Positions 12,401 through 27,400 of a stretch of DNA of 64,000 bases are shown piece after piece. Positions within the stretch are counted from its first letter, which is position 1; every line of letters starts with the position of its first letter. The translations under genes were made by a program, and so were the position numbers. The DNA lies in the NCBI RefSeq assembly GCF_021869535.1, contig NW_026262690.1:87341995-87405994 (forward strand), written 5' to 3'. Below the pieces are notes generated by a model. It was not told where the DNA came from. It did not search any database and saw nothing but the letters and a program-made list of their open reading frames with translations. This DNA is from Mytilus californianus (Eukaryota; Mollusca; Bivalvia; Mytilida; Mytilidae).

Positions 12401-15400
12401 CATGTTTATTTTGTAATGCTGTGCTTTATTAAGACAAGCTCCTTTTATAAATAAGTTTTCAGCAGAGGTATCTTTGGTGTGCAGTAGCTCACTGAAAATC
12501 TAGTTTTTCTTGCATATCATCAGTGTTAAAGATTCAATTTAATAAATACCAAACTAGTTGTGAGTTTAAAATTGTTATTTCTAGTTATTTAGGTAGTTCT
12601 TTCCAGCAAATTACGTCAGATCATGCTATTTTCCTCTGGCTATGGAGTTGTCTGTCAGTCTTTAAAAGATTATTTTTATGTCCCACCTAGGGGCATTATG
12701 TTTTTTGGTCTGTGTGTCCATTTGTTCGTTTGTCCGTCTGTCCGTCTGTCCGTCTGTCCCACTTCAGGTTAAAGTGTTTGGTCAAAGTAGTTTTTGATGA
12801 AGTTGATGTCCAATCAACTTGAAACTTGGTACACATGTTTCCTATGATATGATCTTTCTAATTTTAATGCCAAATTAGAGTTTTGACCCCAATGTCATGG
12901 TCTACTGAACATAGAAAATGATAGTGCCCGCTTCAGGTTAAAGTTTTTGGTCAAGGTAGTTTTTGATGAAGTTGAAGTCCAATCAACTTGAAACTTAGTA
13001 CACATGCTCCCTATGATATGATCTCTCTAATTTTTAATGTCAAATTAGAATTTTGACCCCAATTTCACGGTCCACTGAACATAGAAAATGATAGTGCGAG
13101 TGGGGGCATCCATGTACTATGGACACATTCTTGTTGTTTGCTGTTTTTTGTATCTTCTTATTTTTGTTACCTCTTTAAAAAGTTCATGTTAATGCTTCTA
13201 ACAAACAGTGCACCTAACAGAAGGCAAGGTTCTTTAGAATTTATTACAGAACTCTTCACCAATATCCAATGATTAGTTTCCTAAATGTAATGTTGCAAAG
13301 CTTTATTGCTTTAGCATGCAGCAAGCTTATTTAAAAAAAATAAATTTCATGATAATCTTTTACGCCAGCTAGCTATCAGCTTTTTAAACTATTTTGATGT
13401 TCTGTTTGTTTTTTATACTTACTTTGCCATTGGCATGGGGGCATTTGCATCATTTGTCATCCATCATGAACTAGTCAAAAACACTAATTATATCTCTTTA
13501 TTTATCACCTTGACATAGATGAAATAATATTTCACTATTAGAAGTCAGTTTGGTTTATTTTTTTTCAAAATAAGCCCAAGAACACTGTTGATGTATTATT
13601 GGCTTGCAAGTACTATACGAATATATTTCTTAAAAATTTATATGTTATTTATTGTACAAATTATTATTGGTCAAGGGAGAAACTTTGGAAATGTTTGAAC
13701 ATATAAGAATGTGTAACAAAAACATGCCGATTAAAAATTTAAAAAATGATTAAAATCAATTTAAAGCAAAAATGAAAAGTTTCTTTTTGAACTGTTCTTT
13801 GTGGATAATTGTCTACTAACCAATGTCATCAACAGTTGCCTTTTTTTTCTGTCTGAGCAATCAAAATCATATATTAAGTATTAATTATATAAAAATCTTT
13901 AGAACTGTTGAAATTACTTTAGGAAGATGTCTGGAAATACCATGTACTGCTATTAAGTGTCAGTTTTAAAAGCAGTATGACTGCCACATTGATACTTTAC
14001 TATATGTTTCACTTTGTAAATACAGCTTTTTCACAAACCATGTCTCTTTTGGGGAGATAAATAATATTCATAGATATTTTGTTTTGTTTACATACTGGTT
14101 CCCAGATATGATCTCTCTGTTTCATCTCATAGAGACATAAAATGGGAATGTTACCAGTATAAATACACATGGATAGCGGCCAAATTGAATTCTGAGTAAG
14201 ACCCTAAGTGAACAGAGGGGTAGTACAGAATTTTAGTATAAGTTTGGGCATATACATGTTGAAAATATGCTGCATATATAGCCCTATGTTTTGACCTTTG
14301 AATAAAATAGTAGTGCATATAAGCTTTCCTATCTAGGATATAATTTTTTACGAAACTTCATAGTAAAAGTGGCACAGTTTTAGTCGTAAAAGGAGTTCCT
14401 ATGGGAAATTGCATTGTCTATATTTACAGAAGTGCAACCTATATATTGATTCCTTAAGGAAATGTATAGGAATTTATGTATGTATATCCCCGCTTCAAAG
14501 GAAAGAATACTGTTTTACCTCTGTATATCCGTATGTCCATCCGTCCCATGAAATTCTGTTGCATTTTACTAGGGAACTATAAATAAAAGCTTCCTGAAAT
14601 TGTTTTCAGTCTTCATGTGATAATGCTATACTGTGTAATGCAGTTTCACATTCATTGATCATCAACTTCATGTTTAACGAATACTTATATAGTCTAACAC
14701 ATAATTGCCCCTTGTATGAAATATTCATCCCAATTTTTTAGAGAACTATAAATAAGAGCTTCCTGCAATCAATTTTTGGTCTTCATGTGAACATGCTTTA
14801 TGGTGTAATGCAGTTTCAGATTCATTGATCGTCAACTTACTGTTTACGGAATACTTATATATATATTCTAATACATAATTCTCATGTATGAAATTTCATT
14901 GCATTTTTTTTGGAACTTCAAATAAAAGCTTCCTGAAATTTGTTATCAGGCTTCATGTCTTCATGCTTTATTGTGTGATGTGTTTCAGTTTCATGGCTTA
15001 TCAACTTTCTGTTAACCAATTACTAATGGATGTTGCTAAACTGCAGAAATAGACACGGAAACAAAGAAATATGAACGGAATTTGAGAAAAAAAGACTGAA
15101 GTAACAAAATCACATAAATATATTGAAAATAGGATAGGAGTTATCAAGGAAAATAGCAAACAGTTTAGGAAATACACAACATCTAAAAAAAAAACTCGCT
15201 CATCTAAGTCTATGTGCATGTTCAACAATGGGGACTTTCCAACATTGTAGACTTGAATAGATTCATGACAAAAATCTTTTGTTGATCTTGCATTGCTGAC
15301 AATTTTCTGTTTACAGTTTCTCTCTGTCTTCTTTAATTTTTACCCAAAACAAAAGAGGGTAAAAAGGGTTGCTATTTAAGGGGAATCACTCCTATAAAGA

Positions 15401-18400
15401 GTCTACTTACTATTACAATACAATTTGAATCGTTTGTAGATCTTGTCTTGCTGATCATTTTTGTTATTTTATGTTTCTATCTATTAGCGTTTTTCAGAAA
15501 ATAACCAAAAATGATAAAAAAATGATAAAAATCATCATTAAAGAGTCACAACTCCAATAAGGAGTCGTTTGGAGATTTCGACTAAGTTTGACCTATTTGT
15601 AGATCTTGTCTTGCTGATCATTTTTGTTATTTTATGTTTCTATCCTTCTTTTATAGTTTTCAAGATAATAATAATCGAGCAGCACCCATTACTTATATAT
15701 TCTAACACATAACTACTATTTATGAAATTGCATCACATTTTTCTAGGGAATTTCAAATAAAAGCTTCTTTATATTTTGTTTTCAGGCTTCATGTCTTCAT
15801 GATATACTGTGCGATGCATTTTCAGTTTCATTGCTTTTCAACTTCCTGTTTATCGATTACTTGTATGTACCGGTACTAACACATAATTTCCATGTATGAA
15901 ATTTTTATTATGTTTTTCTAGGGGACTACAAATAAGAGCTTCATAAAATTTTTAATCAGGCTTCATGTGAACATGCTGTGTGATGCAGCTTTAAATGTAT
16001 TGCTCATCAGCTTCCTATTGACTGAATTCTGAAAGCGGGGGTATCATTAGTGAGCCAGTAGCCATCAGTTTTACTTGTTTCAACAATTATAAAGATTTCT
16101 ATATACTTGTAAATTTTGATAATAGCTTTTTCATATGTCATATTGTTTTTTTACATATATATCCCTGTAAATATGCATCACACAAATTTGATATCCAACA
16201 ATTAGTATGATTTTTTGGAGCTGTAAAATTCAATGCTTTTAATGGATTTCTTGTAGGCTTCATACATTTGTTTAAAATTTTACTTTCCAATTATAAAAAG
16301 CTCTCACTTTTATTCAACTTTTCGCAGATAAATTAGCTTACCTTAACAACACCACAACATATTGATAAATGATTTAAAGTTTACCTACCCATTTTAAAGT
16401 TAGGGGAAATTTTCACTTACTCATCTCTGAAACTATCTTTTCCCTGGTATCATGGAAGTTGAATTATCATAGCCATTTCCTTGTATCTCAAAGACTCTTG
16501 CATTTTTGCTAAGTGATATACAAATCATTCTTATGTAAAATGATTTTTTTTTATGTTCTACGTATCTAAGGACATTGGCTATTGTAAGCAAAATGCTTAC
16601 AAAAATTTCCTATTTTCAGAGAATCATGAAGGTGGTGTTTGCTTTAGATTTGACAGAAACGTTTTTCATATACACAGTGTAGACAGTGTACACTTTGGGA
16701 AAAAAGTGACTATACAGACTGCAGCCCAAGGTAAATTAATACAATCTGTAATAAGATTTTTATATACTAGACTAGTTGTGTTAACATGGGTTTTTCTATC
16801 CTTCCTCATGGGCTTGTAGAATTACACCTTCTAACTAGAATTCATTTAGAATGGTGCAGAATTCCCAAGTTTATCAGTTTACCCAACTAAAATAAACAGG
16901 ATTTTTACATAAAAAAATTTAGCTATCAAAAGGGCTATGTCCTTGTACTTTCATTCTTTGCATCTGTCTTATCTGCTAAGAAAATTACAAAAACTGAATA
17001 AAGTACAATTAGAAGAAAGATCTTCAGCTAAGTGCAAATGTACCAACAGTAACCTCAACCAGCTTTCATTCGCAGTTAGCACATTTCCATCCTCACAGCT
17101 TCTCCATTTGTGTGCCGTGTGCCTTTTTCTAATTTGATTTTGAATATGTAGTTAGTCATTCATTATCTAGATAAAGCCAGAGTGATTACCACACCTGGTC
17201 CATAGATTCATAATTAGTAGCTTCTCTCATCATTTTGTACTGGTCTTATATCTATTTTCATTAATCAGGGTTACCTTGGTCAAACTTTTTCTAAAATTTT
17301 TACTTCTGAAATCTCTAAAGCTGGAATCTTATGATCACTGAGTCTTGGTGTGTGCAGGTTTTTCTCACTTTCAAAGAACTTCTCAGAATGTGAGATATAG
17401 ATATGCTAATGAACTACATGTATTTGCATAAAGCCTCAGGTAGAAGCACTAGGTAATCAATATTTCAACCAAACACAGATGCTCTGAAAAATTACATAAT
17501 CCTAATTTGATGTTATTATGTGTATACTGGCAAAAATGTTTTTGTTTAATATGTACAAATAAACTTCTTGTGACTTTTTTTAAGGAAATCCATCAGAACC
17601 TAGTGAACAGCCTGAAATTGTTCCATTAATGGAAATAATTAGTAAGTAATATTGTAAATAAAGCTTTGATTTGTAATGGGATAATTATTCATTCATGGAT
17701 GGCAGAAATTAGCTACTGTTTACAACATACATTGTATTTCCAATAATACTGCCATAATTGCCTCACTTGTCAAGAAGGATGTAGAATGTGAAACATATAT
17801 AGGAATTCTTATTAAAAAAAAAAATTTAATGTGATGATTTATCAAGGGAAATAATTCTATAACTTTAGAAAAAAAATTCAATGTATGAATATTTTATGAA
17901 ATAAGTTGATTTAGTTGAATTATTAACCAAAGTTCCTGCTTAGATTTGCTCCTAAATTTGATTAGGCATGATGATCTAAATAGGTATAAGTTGCAATTTT
18001 ATAAGCATTGACTTGTAAAAATTTCCTTAACAAACTAAAATTTTGTAAAAGTCGCAACAATTTCAGATACTTTCAAAATGACTGAAACTTACAGTGATTT
18101 TACAAATTGATGTAAAATGCAAACCATGTATATATACTTTATGGTCTAGATCATATTTAGTGTTTTTGAAATACTGATATAGTCTGCAACATAAAAGTAA
18201 TTTACCTGAAAAATTTTAACAGGAGCCTTTACTAGTTAATCGAATTTAAGTCAAAAACTATCACTTTTTAGTTTTATCTGAATCTCTCTCAAAAGAATGA
18301 ACAATGAATTATAAAGGGTTCAGTCAATTTTCATACTTATCCACTGCGGTACTGTACAGACAATTCACTTCAGTCAATTAAGATCTGTTCAGTAAGTATT

Positions 18401-21400
18401 ATTTATCTGTACAAATCAATAACATACTGAATTGTCTGAAAAACTACTGAACAGTACTTAATTGACTGCAAGCAAATGGTCTGAACAGTAGTGCTGTAAT
18501 TCAGTGGTTGTTGTTGGTTTTTTGAATACCATAATTTTGTTCATTTAATATTGTAGTTTAATTCAGCCGGTTAGTTTTCTCTTTAGAATTGTTTCATTTT
18601 TTCATCAAGATGTCTTTTATAGCTTACTATAAAATATGGGATTTGATCATAGTTGAATGCTGTACTGTACCACATAATTATTCACGTCTTTGTTCCTTAC
18701 TTAATCTTTGATAGCTAGTTGTCTCATTGGCAATCATACCACAAATCTCCTTATTTTTATATTGCATGCCAAGTTTTAACATGTAAATATTAGTTATATT
18801 GTGGTGTTCTGTATCTGATTTTTAATAGAATTAAACTTATTTAAAATTACTATAATAAAAATTGTCTTTTTCTTTTTTTCTAAAGGTGAACCATCAGATC
18901 CAAATTTAGAGTCAGAAACACTCTCAAAGGGTATGTAATTATAAACATGCACATTATGTTATTTTAAGTTAACTTTCCTAAGTATCCTGCAATATGCATC
19001 TTCGCTAGCCAAGGGTTACGATCCAGTCCCTTCTTCTTCACCCTTGGCAGATTTAGCAAACATTTGCGATAACAATGTTGCGTCTTCTATCGGTTGATAA
19101 AAGTCACGCCCATTCTAAATACATTATTTTTGATCAATGGTAACACTTGAACTCTCTTCAGTGTGGAGATGTAAAAACGGTTGCGTCTAGAGTTTACAAA
19201 CATCTTGAAGCAGACAGGAACTGAAAATTTAAGTTGACATTCCATCATTTGCGCAAGAAACATATTTAGGAACTTCTATTAGTTGATTAAGAACATTTAA
19301 ATTGTCACTAAATATCGTCATATGTTTTGGGGGGTAAAGATTTGCTGGACAATCAGCACGTGGCAATTGTTTATCTATATTTTCTACATTTACACATGAT
19401 CATGTTAAAGGCCCTTTTTGATTGGATACAGCCAGTTACGACTGCAACCAATGGAAAGCACTACCTCGTGGATCTGAAATTCTCTCTTAATCCGCCAAGG
19501 GTGGAGAGGAGGGGACTGGATCGTAACCCTTGGCTAGGGAAGATGGCAATATGTTGAGTTTATTCTTTGGGGTTTGTTTTGCAAATCAAATGATATAACT
19601 ATGTGCCTGTCCCAAATAAGGAGCCTGTAGTTCAGTGGTTGTCGCTGGTTCATGTCTGTCATACTTGTTTTTTCGTAATTGTTTTGTTATAAATTAGGCT
19701 GTTATTTTTCTCAATTAAATTGTTTCATATTTTTCATGTCAGGGCCTTTTATAGCCGACTATACAGTATGGGTTTTATCATTGTTGAAGTTCGTACATTT
19801 GCCTATAATTGCTTACATCTACTTCATGTATGATATTAATTCCAGGTTTAATAAGGTGTTGGATGAACAGGCATGAAATAGAATACAATTAAAATTGCTG
19901 TTGTAAATAAAATTGAGAATGGAAATGGGGAATGTGTCAAAGAGACAACAACCCGACCATAGAGCAGACTATTTTAAGAAAAATAATTGAAAATTGTACA
20001 TGTTTTAGTTGGTGGCAAATATTCCATGTATGATATTCAAGACAAACATTACAGACGTCATCAACCAAAGAGTAAATTGAGTTCGAGGTCTATGCAATAT
20101 CATATTCTTACCATTCGAGTCAAATCCATGTGGTTCAATCCACCTATAGTAAATCCAACAGCTTTGAGTTCTCCAGCCATATGTTAACACATGTAAAAGT
20201 GTTGCTCATGTTGCTGCAGTATTCTTTTGAGTTTACTATTTAGTATATATATACATGTCTAATATACTTTCCTGTATTTTCTACAGAACCAAATGTACCA
20301 TCATTGCGAATTAAAGTTCCTAAAAAGTTATATACTGAAGTAGTAACTTCTACCTTAAAAATTGAAGTTACTATTTCTGGAGATGTACATGAAGTAATAT
20401 GGTATTTTAACGAAGAGATGGTAGATTTAACTAACATTACAAAATACTCAATTGAAAATATTTCGCAACCATCACTGACAGTAATGAATTTGGATAGATC
20501 TGATAATGGAAGTTACTATTGTGAAGCTATTGATGAGAAGGAAAATAAAGTACAGAGTGATTCTATTAGAGTGAAAGTGAAAGGTATTACTGCAATAGAA
20601 ATAGATATTTAATTTTCTACAGCAAGTTATGGAAAATGAGGTCAAAGGTCGCATGACCTTTAGATAAAATATTCTACTATAGTGGTATCAGTCTTCTTTG
20701 CCTTCAAACATATCATTAAAGTGAGATAAAAAAGAAGAAAAGCATGGTGCAAGTCCTCTATAAACAAACCTTAATGCAACAATTTGGATTTAACCTATAA
20801 GAATCAGTGTTTTCTCCAGGTGCAAAAAAATCCCATCCCATTTATATGTCATAAAGTAAATACCAAATTATTCTGGGACTAACTGAAATGTAACAAAAAG
20901 TGTCTGGAGATGATTTAAAAAAAGACTTTCAATCAGCACTATTTTTGAAATATTATTGAACTTTCTGCCTATCAAAACATGGGATGAGTTGTATAGTAAA
21001 AATTCTGAAATTGAGAATTATTTTATTGGAGGTGATTTGATAAAGATATCCCATATTTATTCTTTTTGTGGGGATAGGGTCTTTTTTTTTGTTTAGATAC
21101 TAAAATTAGTTCAATAATGAGCAAATATTTTAATTTGGGGACTATATTTTTTTTACAATAATATATTACAAAAATGTACCAAAATTTAATCCTTATCACA
21201 TGTGTAAGACAATATCATTCTCTGAGATCTTAACAGAAAGGATCATACATAGAAGTAAACAGAAAAAAAACTACACTAAGCTCTTTCCCTTTACATGGGG
21301 CATTCGGATTGTCAGCTTGCTCACTAAAGATTCATTCATTAAAAAATGGTATAAATTTTGAAGGTTTAGTGAGATTTCCTTTAAAATAAATCTTTTTTTT

Positions 21401-24400
21401 TTACTCTTTATGTATAAATTGTTATTTTAGACATCAATTTAAGCAAAACAATTAAACTTGAAGGGTTGTACAATGTTATATTGTTATTTAGGTTTCTGAA
21501 GTTATTATTGTGTATCTGAAACCAGATCAGTACATTGAGATCTGTAATGATCACACTTTTAGACAATTAGTAAATACAACTTTGTTTTATCTTTAGAGCC
21601 TGTTGTGAAGGTGAGCAAATTTTCAGTTGATGTTGACAAGGGAAATAAAACTACAATTGAATGTACTATTACAAATAAACCCAGAGATTGTAATATCACT
21701 TGGCTGAAAATTTTGATAAGTGATAAAAATATGAAGGAAGAATTGAAAACCAGTAAGAATAAAGATGCCAAATATCAAGATTCCAATGTAGACTTTCCAC
21801 ACTTGACTATATTAGATGCTCAAGAATCAGATGAGGCTTATTACCGTGTTTGCCTTAAGTATTGCACATCTGCTGGAGAAAGAACAGTTGAAAGTGAAAA
21901 TCCAACAAGACTTCATGTGCATGAAGGTATATAGGCAGGTTTATCTATGCAATGTGTTGCTTATAAATAGTTTGATTTATTGAAATAGTTTTATTAGGGT
22001 CCCATCATCTTTCGGGAAATAACTCCAATAGTAATTACTCTTTCCATATCAATCAATATATTTCTATTTAATACTTTGATGAATTATAGTTATATATAAA
22101 AACATGAGCACAATTTAGAGGAGAGTAATATATCTTATTATTGATATAGATATGTTAGGTTAATGCATGTAAAAAGAGTCCTTTAAGAATTTGAAAGGTA
22201 TATTGATTTTTCTTTAAGGTAGACATTGCATTAAGGTAAATTTTCTAAAAAAATTCAAGCTTAATTTTAAATTTAAAAGGAAATTTAACCTACCATTTAT
22301 TTAAGGCAAGAATGAAATTGCCTCCTTCCTATTTATTATCTAAAGCTTTTTTTTATTAATGTTTTAGCAAAGAAAGGAGTTGTGAATATAGCTAAGAATT
22401 TTGATGTGAGAAGTAAGTACCATTGTATTTGTGTAATGATTCATTATAATAGAAAACAATCTTATATGTTTGTTTTATCTGTAATGACAGGGTGCATATT
22501 TGGCAACAATTTTTGAGAATTTCTGAACAAGGACTCTCAGGACTCCAGGGTGATTCTTGGTAAGTGACCCTAATATGCTTTGCCACAACCTTACTAAAAC
22601 AAGTTTAAGCATTTTGAATTTGGGTATTTGATGACTATTTCGAGTTCAAAAATTTGATTCCATGTCAGTTTGGGTCCAAATATTGCCAGCACTAAACAGA
22701 ATAAAACACTTTTGCCAAAGCTTCTCCAAATTCAAAATACTAGGCTTAAATGTATTGCCTGCTTTATATATTGTGACTGATAAATGGGTTTAACACGTTC
22801 TTTACTGGATTGAACTGGTTTGTGTGTCTCTATGGCATTATTAAAATTGCATGAGACTGTCACCAGGCCAAATTAATTGTTGTTTTTTACCATATCAATT
22901 TTTGGGCAAGTTACAGCAGTTGCAAGACAGGAAACATATTAGAAATGGTAAAATTACATATCAAGCTTACTTGCTTACAACTTACAACTCCTGTAAGCAT
23001 CACTGTTCATTGTCTATATTAAGTTATTTGGTTTTGGTCTGTTTTTCAAAAACTATAAGCAATAGGTCAACTATATTTGGTGTATGGAATAATTGTAATC
23101 TGGAACATGTCTGTCTGACATAATTTATCTGACCTTGACCTCATTGTCATGGATCTTTTCAAATGTTAAGTTTATGTGACACTTGTATTAGAACCTTTAT
23201 CTTTAAGATTTTCAACATAACATCAATGTTCAGTAAAACAGTCAAGACATTTCAGCATGTGCACACTTGTTTTATTCTTTTTGTTATGTCGGCTGTTGCA
23301 TTGTCGCTACATGTCAAGCTATGTGTATGAAACCATTTCAAATAATCTGATGAAAGGCCATATGCAATTTTATTTTATGTTCTGTACAACATGCTGTAGT
23401 ACTGTAATTTGTTTATAAGTCTGAAAATTGTTGAGGTGATGAAAAAAATATTATCTTCATTGACATGATAGCCTTGTCCTACTAAATCTGCAACTTCTAA
23501 AACATTTTTTGACAACTCCTGTGACCTGTCAGTTTTACTTGTGAATACTTCACTGTAGCAGATATACCCTGTTTGGGCATCTGCCAATGCCTATATTTTA
23601 ATTCCCATTTGGCAGGCTTTGCTGGCATGTACTGCTTAAAGGACCAAGTTCATGAAGGGTTAAAATTGGCCCTTAGATTTAGATTTTTTTTTAATCAGGC
23701 CATAATACTACAAATTTCACATAGAAATAGTTACGATATTACTTTTAATACAAATTAACTTCATTTTGGCACATCAAATTAAAAATGACGAAGTATTGAC
23801 TCTTTAAGTATGCATTATTTGTGTTGTAAAAACAGTTTTTGTCAAATTTTCAATAATTCTTAACAATTTTTAGCATAATTTACTTTGGCCACCACCCAAA
23901 ATCCAGATAGTTTTGTGTCTAGAGATTCAATTTCATCATTGGCAACTCTTGGTTACAGAACATTTTGGATCCTAGGTTGAGCCCTAGGGTTTCCTCCAGC
24001 TTTTTATGTCCGAAAAATGCATAAAGTCATCGTATTTTGACAATATATCCAAAATGTTCTGATTTTGAGGCCAAAAATGAACCCTTACGAAGAGATGTAT
24101 TTTAACAAAGAAATAAGGCATTTGAAAAAGATCCATTTAAGAACCAAATTATGGCCATTTTGAAATTTTATGATAAAGTTGAAATTCAAGGCCATATTTT
24201 GCCTAAAGGGAACCTTGTCCTTTTACCCTTCCTTTGAAGGCAATTATACACTCGTCAATAGACGTCTGATGGTTGGGAAAGAATTCTCATTTCATTGAAA
24301 AGTTGAATATATTTAAGATATTTCTAATTTATATAGAACATCATATAATGGTTCACCTGGTTGTGCAGCATTTTTGTTATCGGCAAAGTGTAAGTAACTC

Positions 24401-27400
24401 ATGATCTAAATAAATCTGTTTCCGTCCAATGTTTTGTGAAAAATACGAGATTCTATATTTGAATCTGTTGACCAGTATAGCATTATCTCCGGTTTGACGT
24501 CAATGCTAATTCCAAAGCAGAGACCAATGAAAGCTTTTGTTTTAGATAAAGAAGATTTAGACTGCCTGATTAATCCCAATCAGGATTGTGAGTTATCTGC
24601 TGAGTAGCATACTTGTTGGTTTAAATTTTTATGTACTCCAAGATAGTGTCATCAAGAATTTCTTTTTTACTTTTTTTTGGCACTTTAATTTGGTCATGAA
24701 ATTGAAATTTCGATGGATGGGTGCGTGCAGCTTCTGATACTTCTGATTGGTTTCCTGATGAATTTCGTTCTGAATATCCCAATCGCATGATTCCTGAATG
24801 AAGCAAGACTTGTTCACACAGCTGTCTAACTGTTGGGTTGATTTTTTTTTGCCACAAAATCCAAGATTTTTGTAGGAGGATTCAGACATTTCAATTTTGT
24901 TTTTGTTTACGGACAACATTTTTTAATCACATGGTATTTCACATGTTTTAAAAAGGGAATCCCCAGTTTGAAATGCGATAATGCAAGGTCAGAGTTATTA
25001 GTAAAGGGAAATATTTTTATACACATTCTAATGCTCATTGGAGATAATTTATTAACAAGTTTATACTGAATTTTTCATTGAAAAATCCCCTAATCACAAA
25101 TAATTACCATGAAAAAAGATAAGGCAAGGTAAACTTTCTAAGGCAAATATGTTCTACTTACAATGATTCTCTATGGCAAATATGGTTGACCTTTTGTTTT
25201 CATTGTTTGAGAAATTGACGGTATGGAATTTGATATTTTTCAATTAACCATGAAAATTAGGTAAAGTCAGGCGAATCATTTACATATTACAATGATACCA
25301 TATAGCAAATGAAATTGTACAATTACAAATAGTAACTAAAACAATCAACATAACACAAGCCTTTAAAAGCATTCAAACTCATTTAAAATTGGTCTTTATC
25401 ATAGTCAATATAGCAGACAATGATTTTCAGCATGAATACTCATATTATTATGATGTACTGAATTTTGACTTTGTTGTTCACAAATATCTAGAAACATACC
25501 AGTAGTAAAATGTAATTATTTTCTGTTCACAGGTAATCATATTGGACATGTGATTATGGTAAGTAATATAGTTTAAGAAGGGCAGATCTTATATAAGCTT
25601 ACTTGACTTGACCTTGACAACCTCTTATTATCTACATGTTCATGCTTGATTTATTTTTTTAAAGGTACTGTTTAAATATTTCCAGCCTCACACTGAAAAC
25701 TGTGTGAAATGATCACCTCTTCTCTGTGTTTTCATCTTTCTTCTTTGAATTGATTTGACAAGGTCAAACTAGACCTGGGGGCCTCAGTGGCAAAGTGGTC
25801 TAAGTAGTTGACCTACTGTATCACTAGCCTGTCAACACCGAGGTTGTGAGTTTGAATCCCGCATGTATCAGGTGCTCTCGACTCCAATCTTAATTGACTA
25901 GGATTGACTGAAGGTGGGTGATTCTTCCTCTACCAATAAAAAACTGACCGCCACAAAATAGCTCAATAGTGCTGAAAGTGGCGTTAAACAAAACACCAAT
26001 GAATGAATCAATCAAACTAGTCCTGTCAAAGGGTGTGGTTCTCTCACAGAAATCCAGCTTCCTTCACCAATACCGGTACAATACAGCCAATAATGCTGAA
26101 AGTGGCAAACTTTAAACTCCAACAATCAAGCAATCAATTAAACTAATCCTGGAAATGAGAATAAACTATTTTTTTTGGGAAAGAAGACTCTCAAATTTTC
26201 GGAAGTCCTATACAATTTACCTAGTTTCAAAATTACAATTATTCAAGGAGTGTTACTGAAAAGTAAAATAACAAAAATACTTAACTCAATGGAAAATTCA
26301 GAATAGAATGTCCCTTATCAAATGGCAAAATCAAAACCTCAAACACATCAAATGAATGGAAAACAACTGTCATATTTCTGACTTGGTACAGGCATTTCCT
26401 TATGTAGAAAATGGTGGATTAAACCAGGTTTCATAGTTAGCTAAACCTCTCACTTGTATGACATTTGCATAAAATTCCATTTATTGACTGACAGCAAAGT
26501 GTGTACAAAACAAACAGATATAATAGGTAAAAATGTCCAAAATTTGGGTACAGCAGTGAACATTGTGTTATAATCTTAATCACTATAAAAACAAACAGCT
26601 ATGTCAACAAAGAAAATCAAAATGGCATATAGCACATAAGCAAAAATTAAAGACAAGAATACAAAGAATGACCATAGCACAATAACACAATGATGGGATG
26701 TATAGATTCAAGCCACGCCAAAAGGATAGTACCAAAAGTGGACTAAACAGTATAGGTTAATAATATACTAAGACAAATAAAATAATACTATAACAAGTAA
26801 TTAAGATGATAAACAAACATCAGTACCTAGAATCTAGACTTTAAGACCATCATGTATTAGTTGTGAAGTTGATATGGAATATTTATCAACAACGGGTTGA
26901 TATCTTCCGATGAACCTTTTTTAGAACCCTGATTCATCAAGTTTCTACTAGGACACTGGTGATGTTTTATAAAGTCTGAGTAGCAGCTGCATGCTCTTGA
27001 AATTTTTTTGTGCATTATAAAATGGAAGACATTAAAACATGCAATATAAAAAAAATTTGAATCTAGTTGTTTTTCTTTATATTTAGTGCAAATAATCATA
27101 TTTACCTTGAAATATCTGAATAAAAATACTGGTAATAATGTTTTCATTTCATATTTAGGGCAGTCAAGATGTTACATTGCAGAAAGGGGAAAATCCTGAA
27201 GACGGCAAACCTAAAATAAGTGGTTCTAAGGAAAAGGATGATAATGATGATGGTGATAGGGATGATGACGATGAAGAGGAAGAGGAGGGGGAAGAGGAGG
27301 AAGAAGAAGAGGAGGGGGAAGGGAATGAGGAAGAAAGTACAAAATCAAGTGAAGATGGTAATAAATTTCATAAAGGCATTCACAATGGAGATACTTCAAA

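Noticed and set aside
2300..16060. Regularly spaced repeats that could suggest a CRISPR array
   Set aside because: Units are 130-170 bp with no unique spacers and the DNA is animal; these are transposon cores.
20304..20612. Ig domain ending at the in-frame stop after 20583 as a secreted short form
   Set aside because: The donor at 20584 with matching phase to the next Ig exon is the simpler reading; read-through adds only a few residues.
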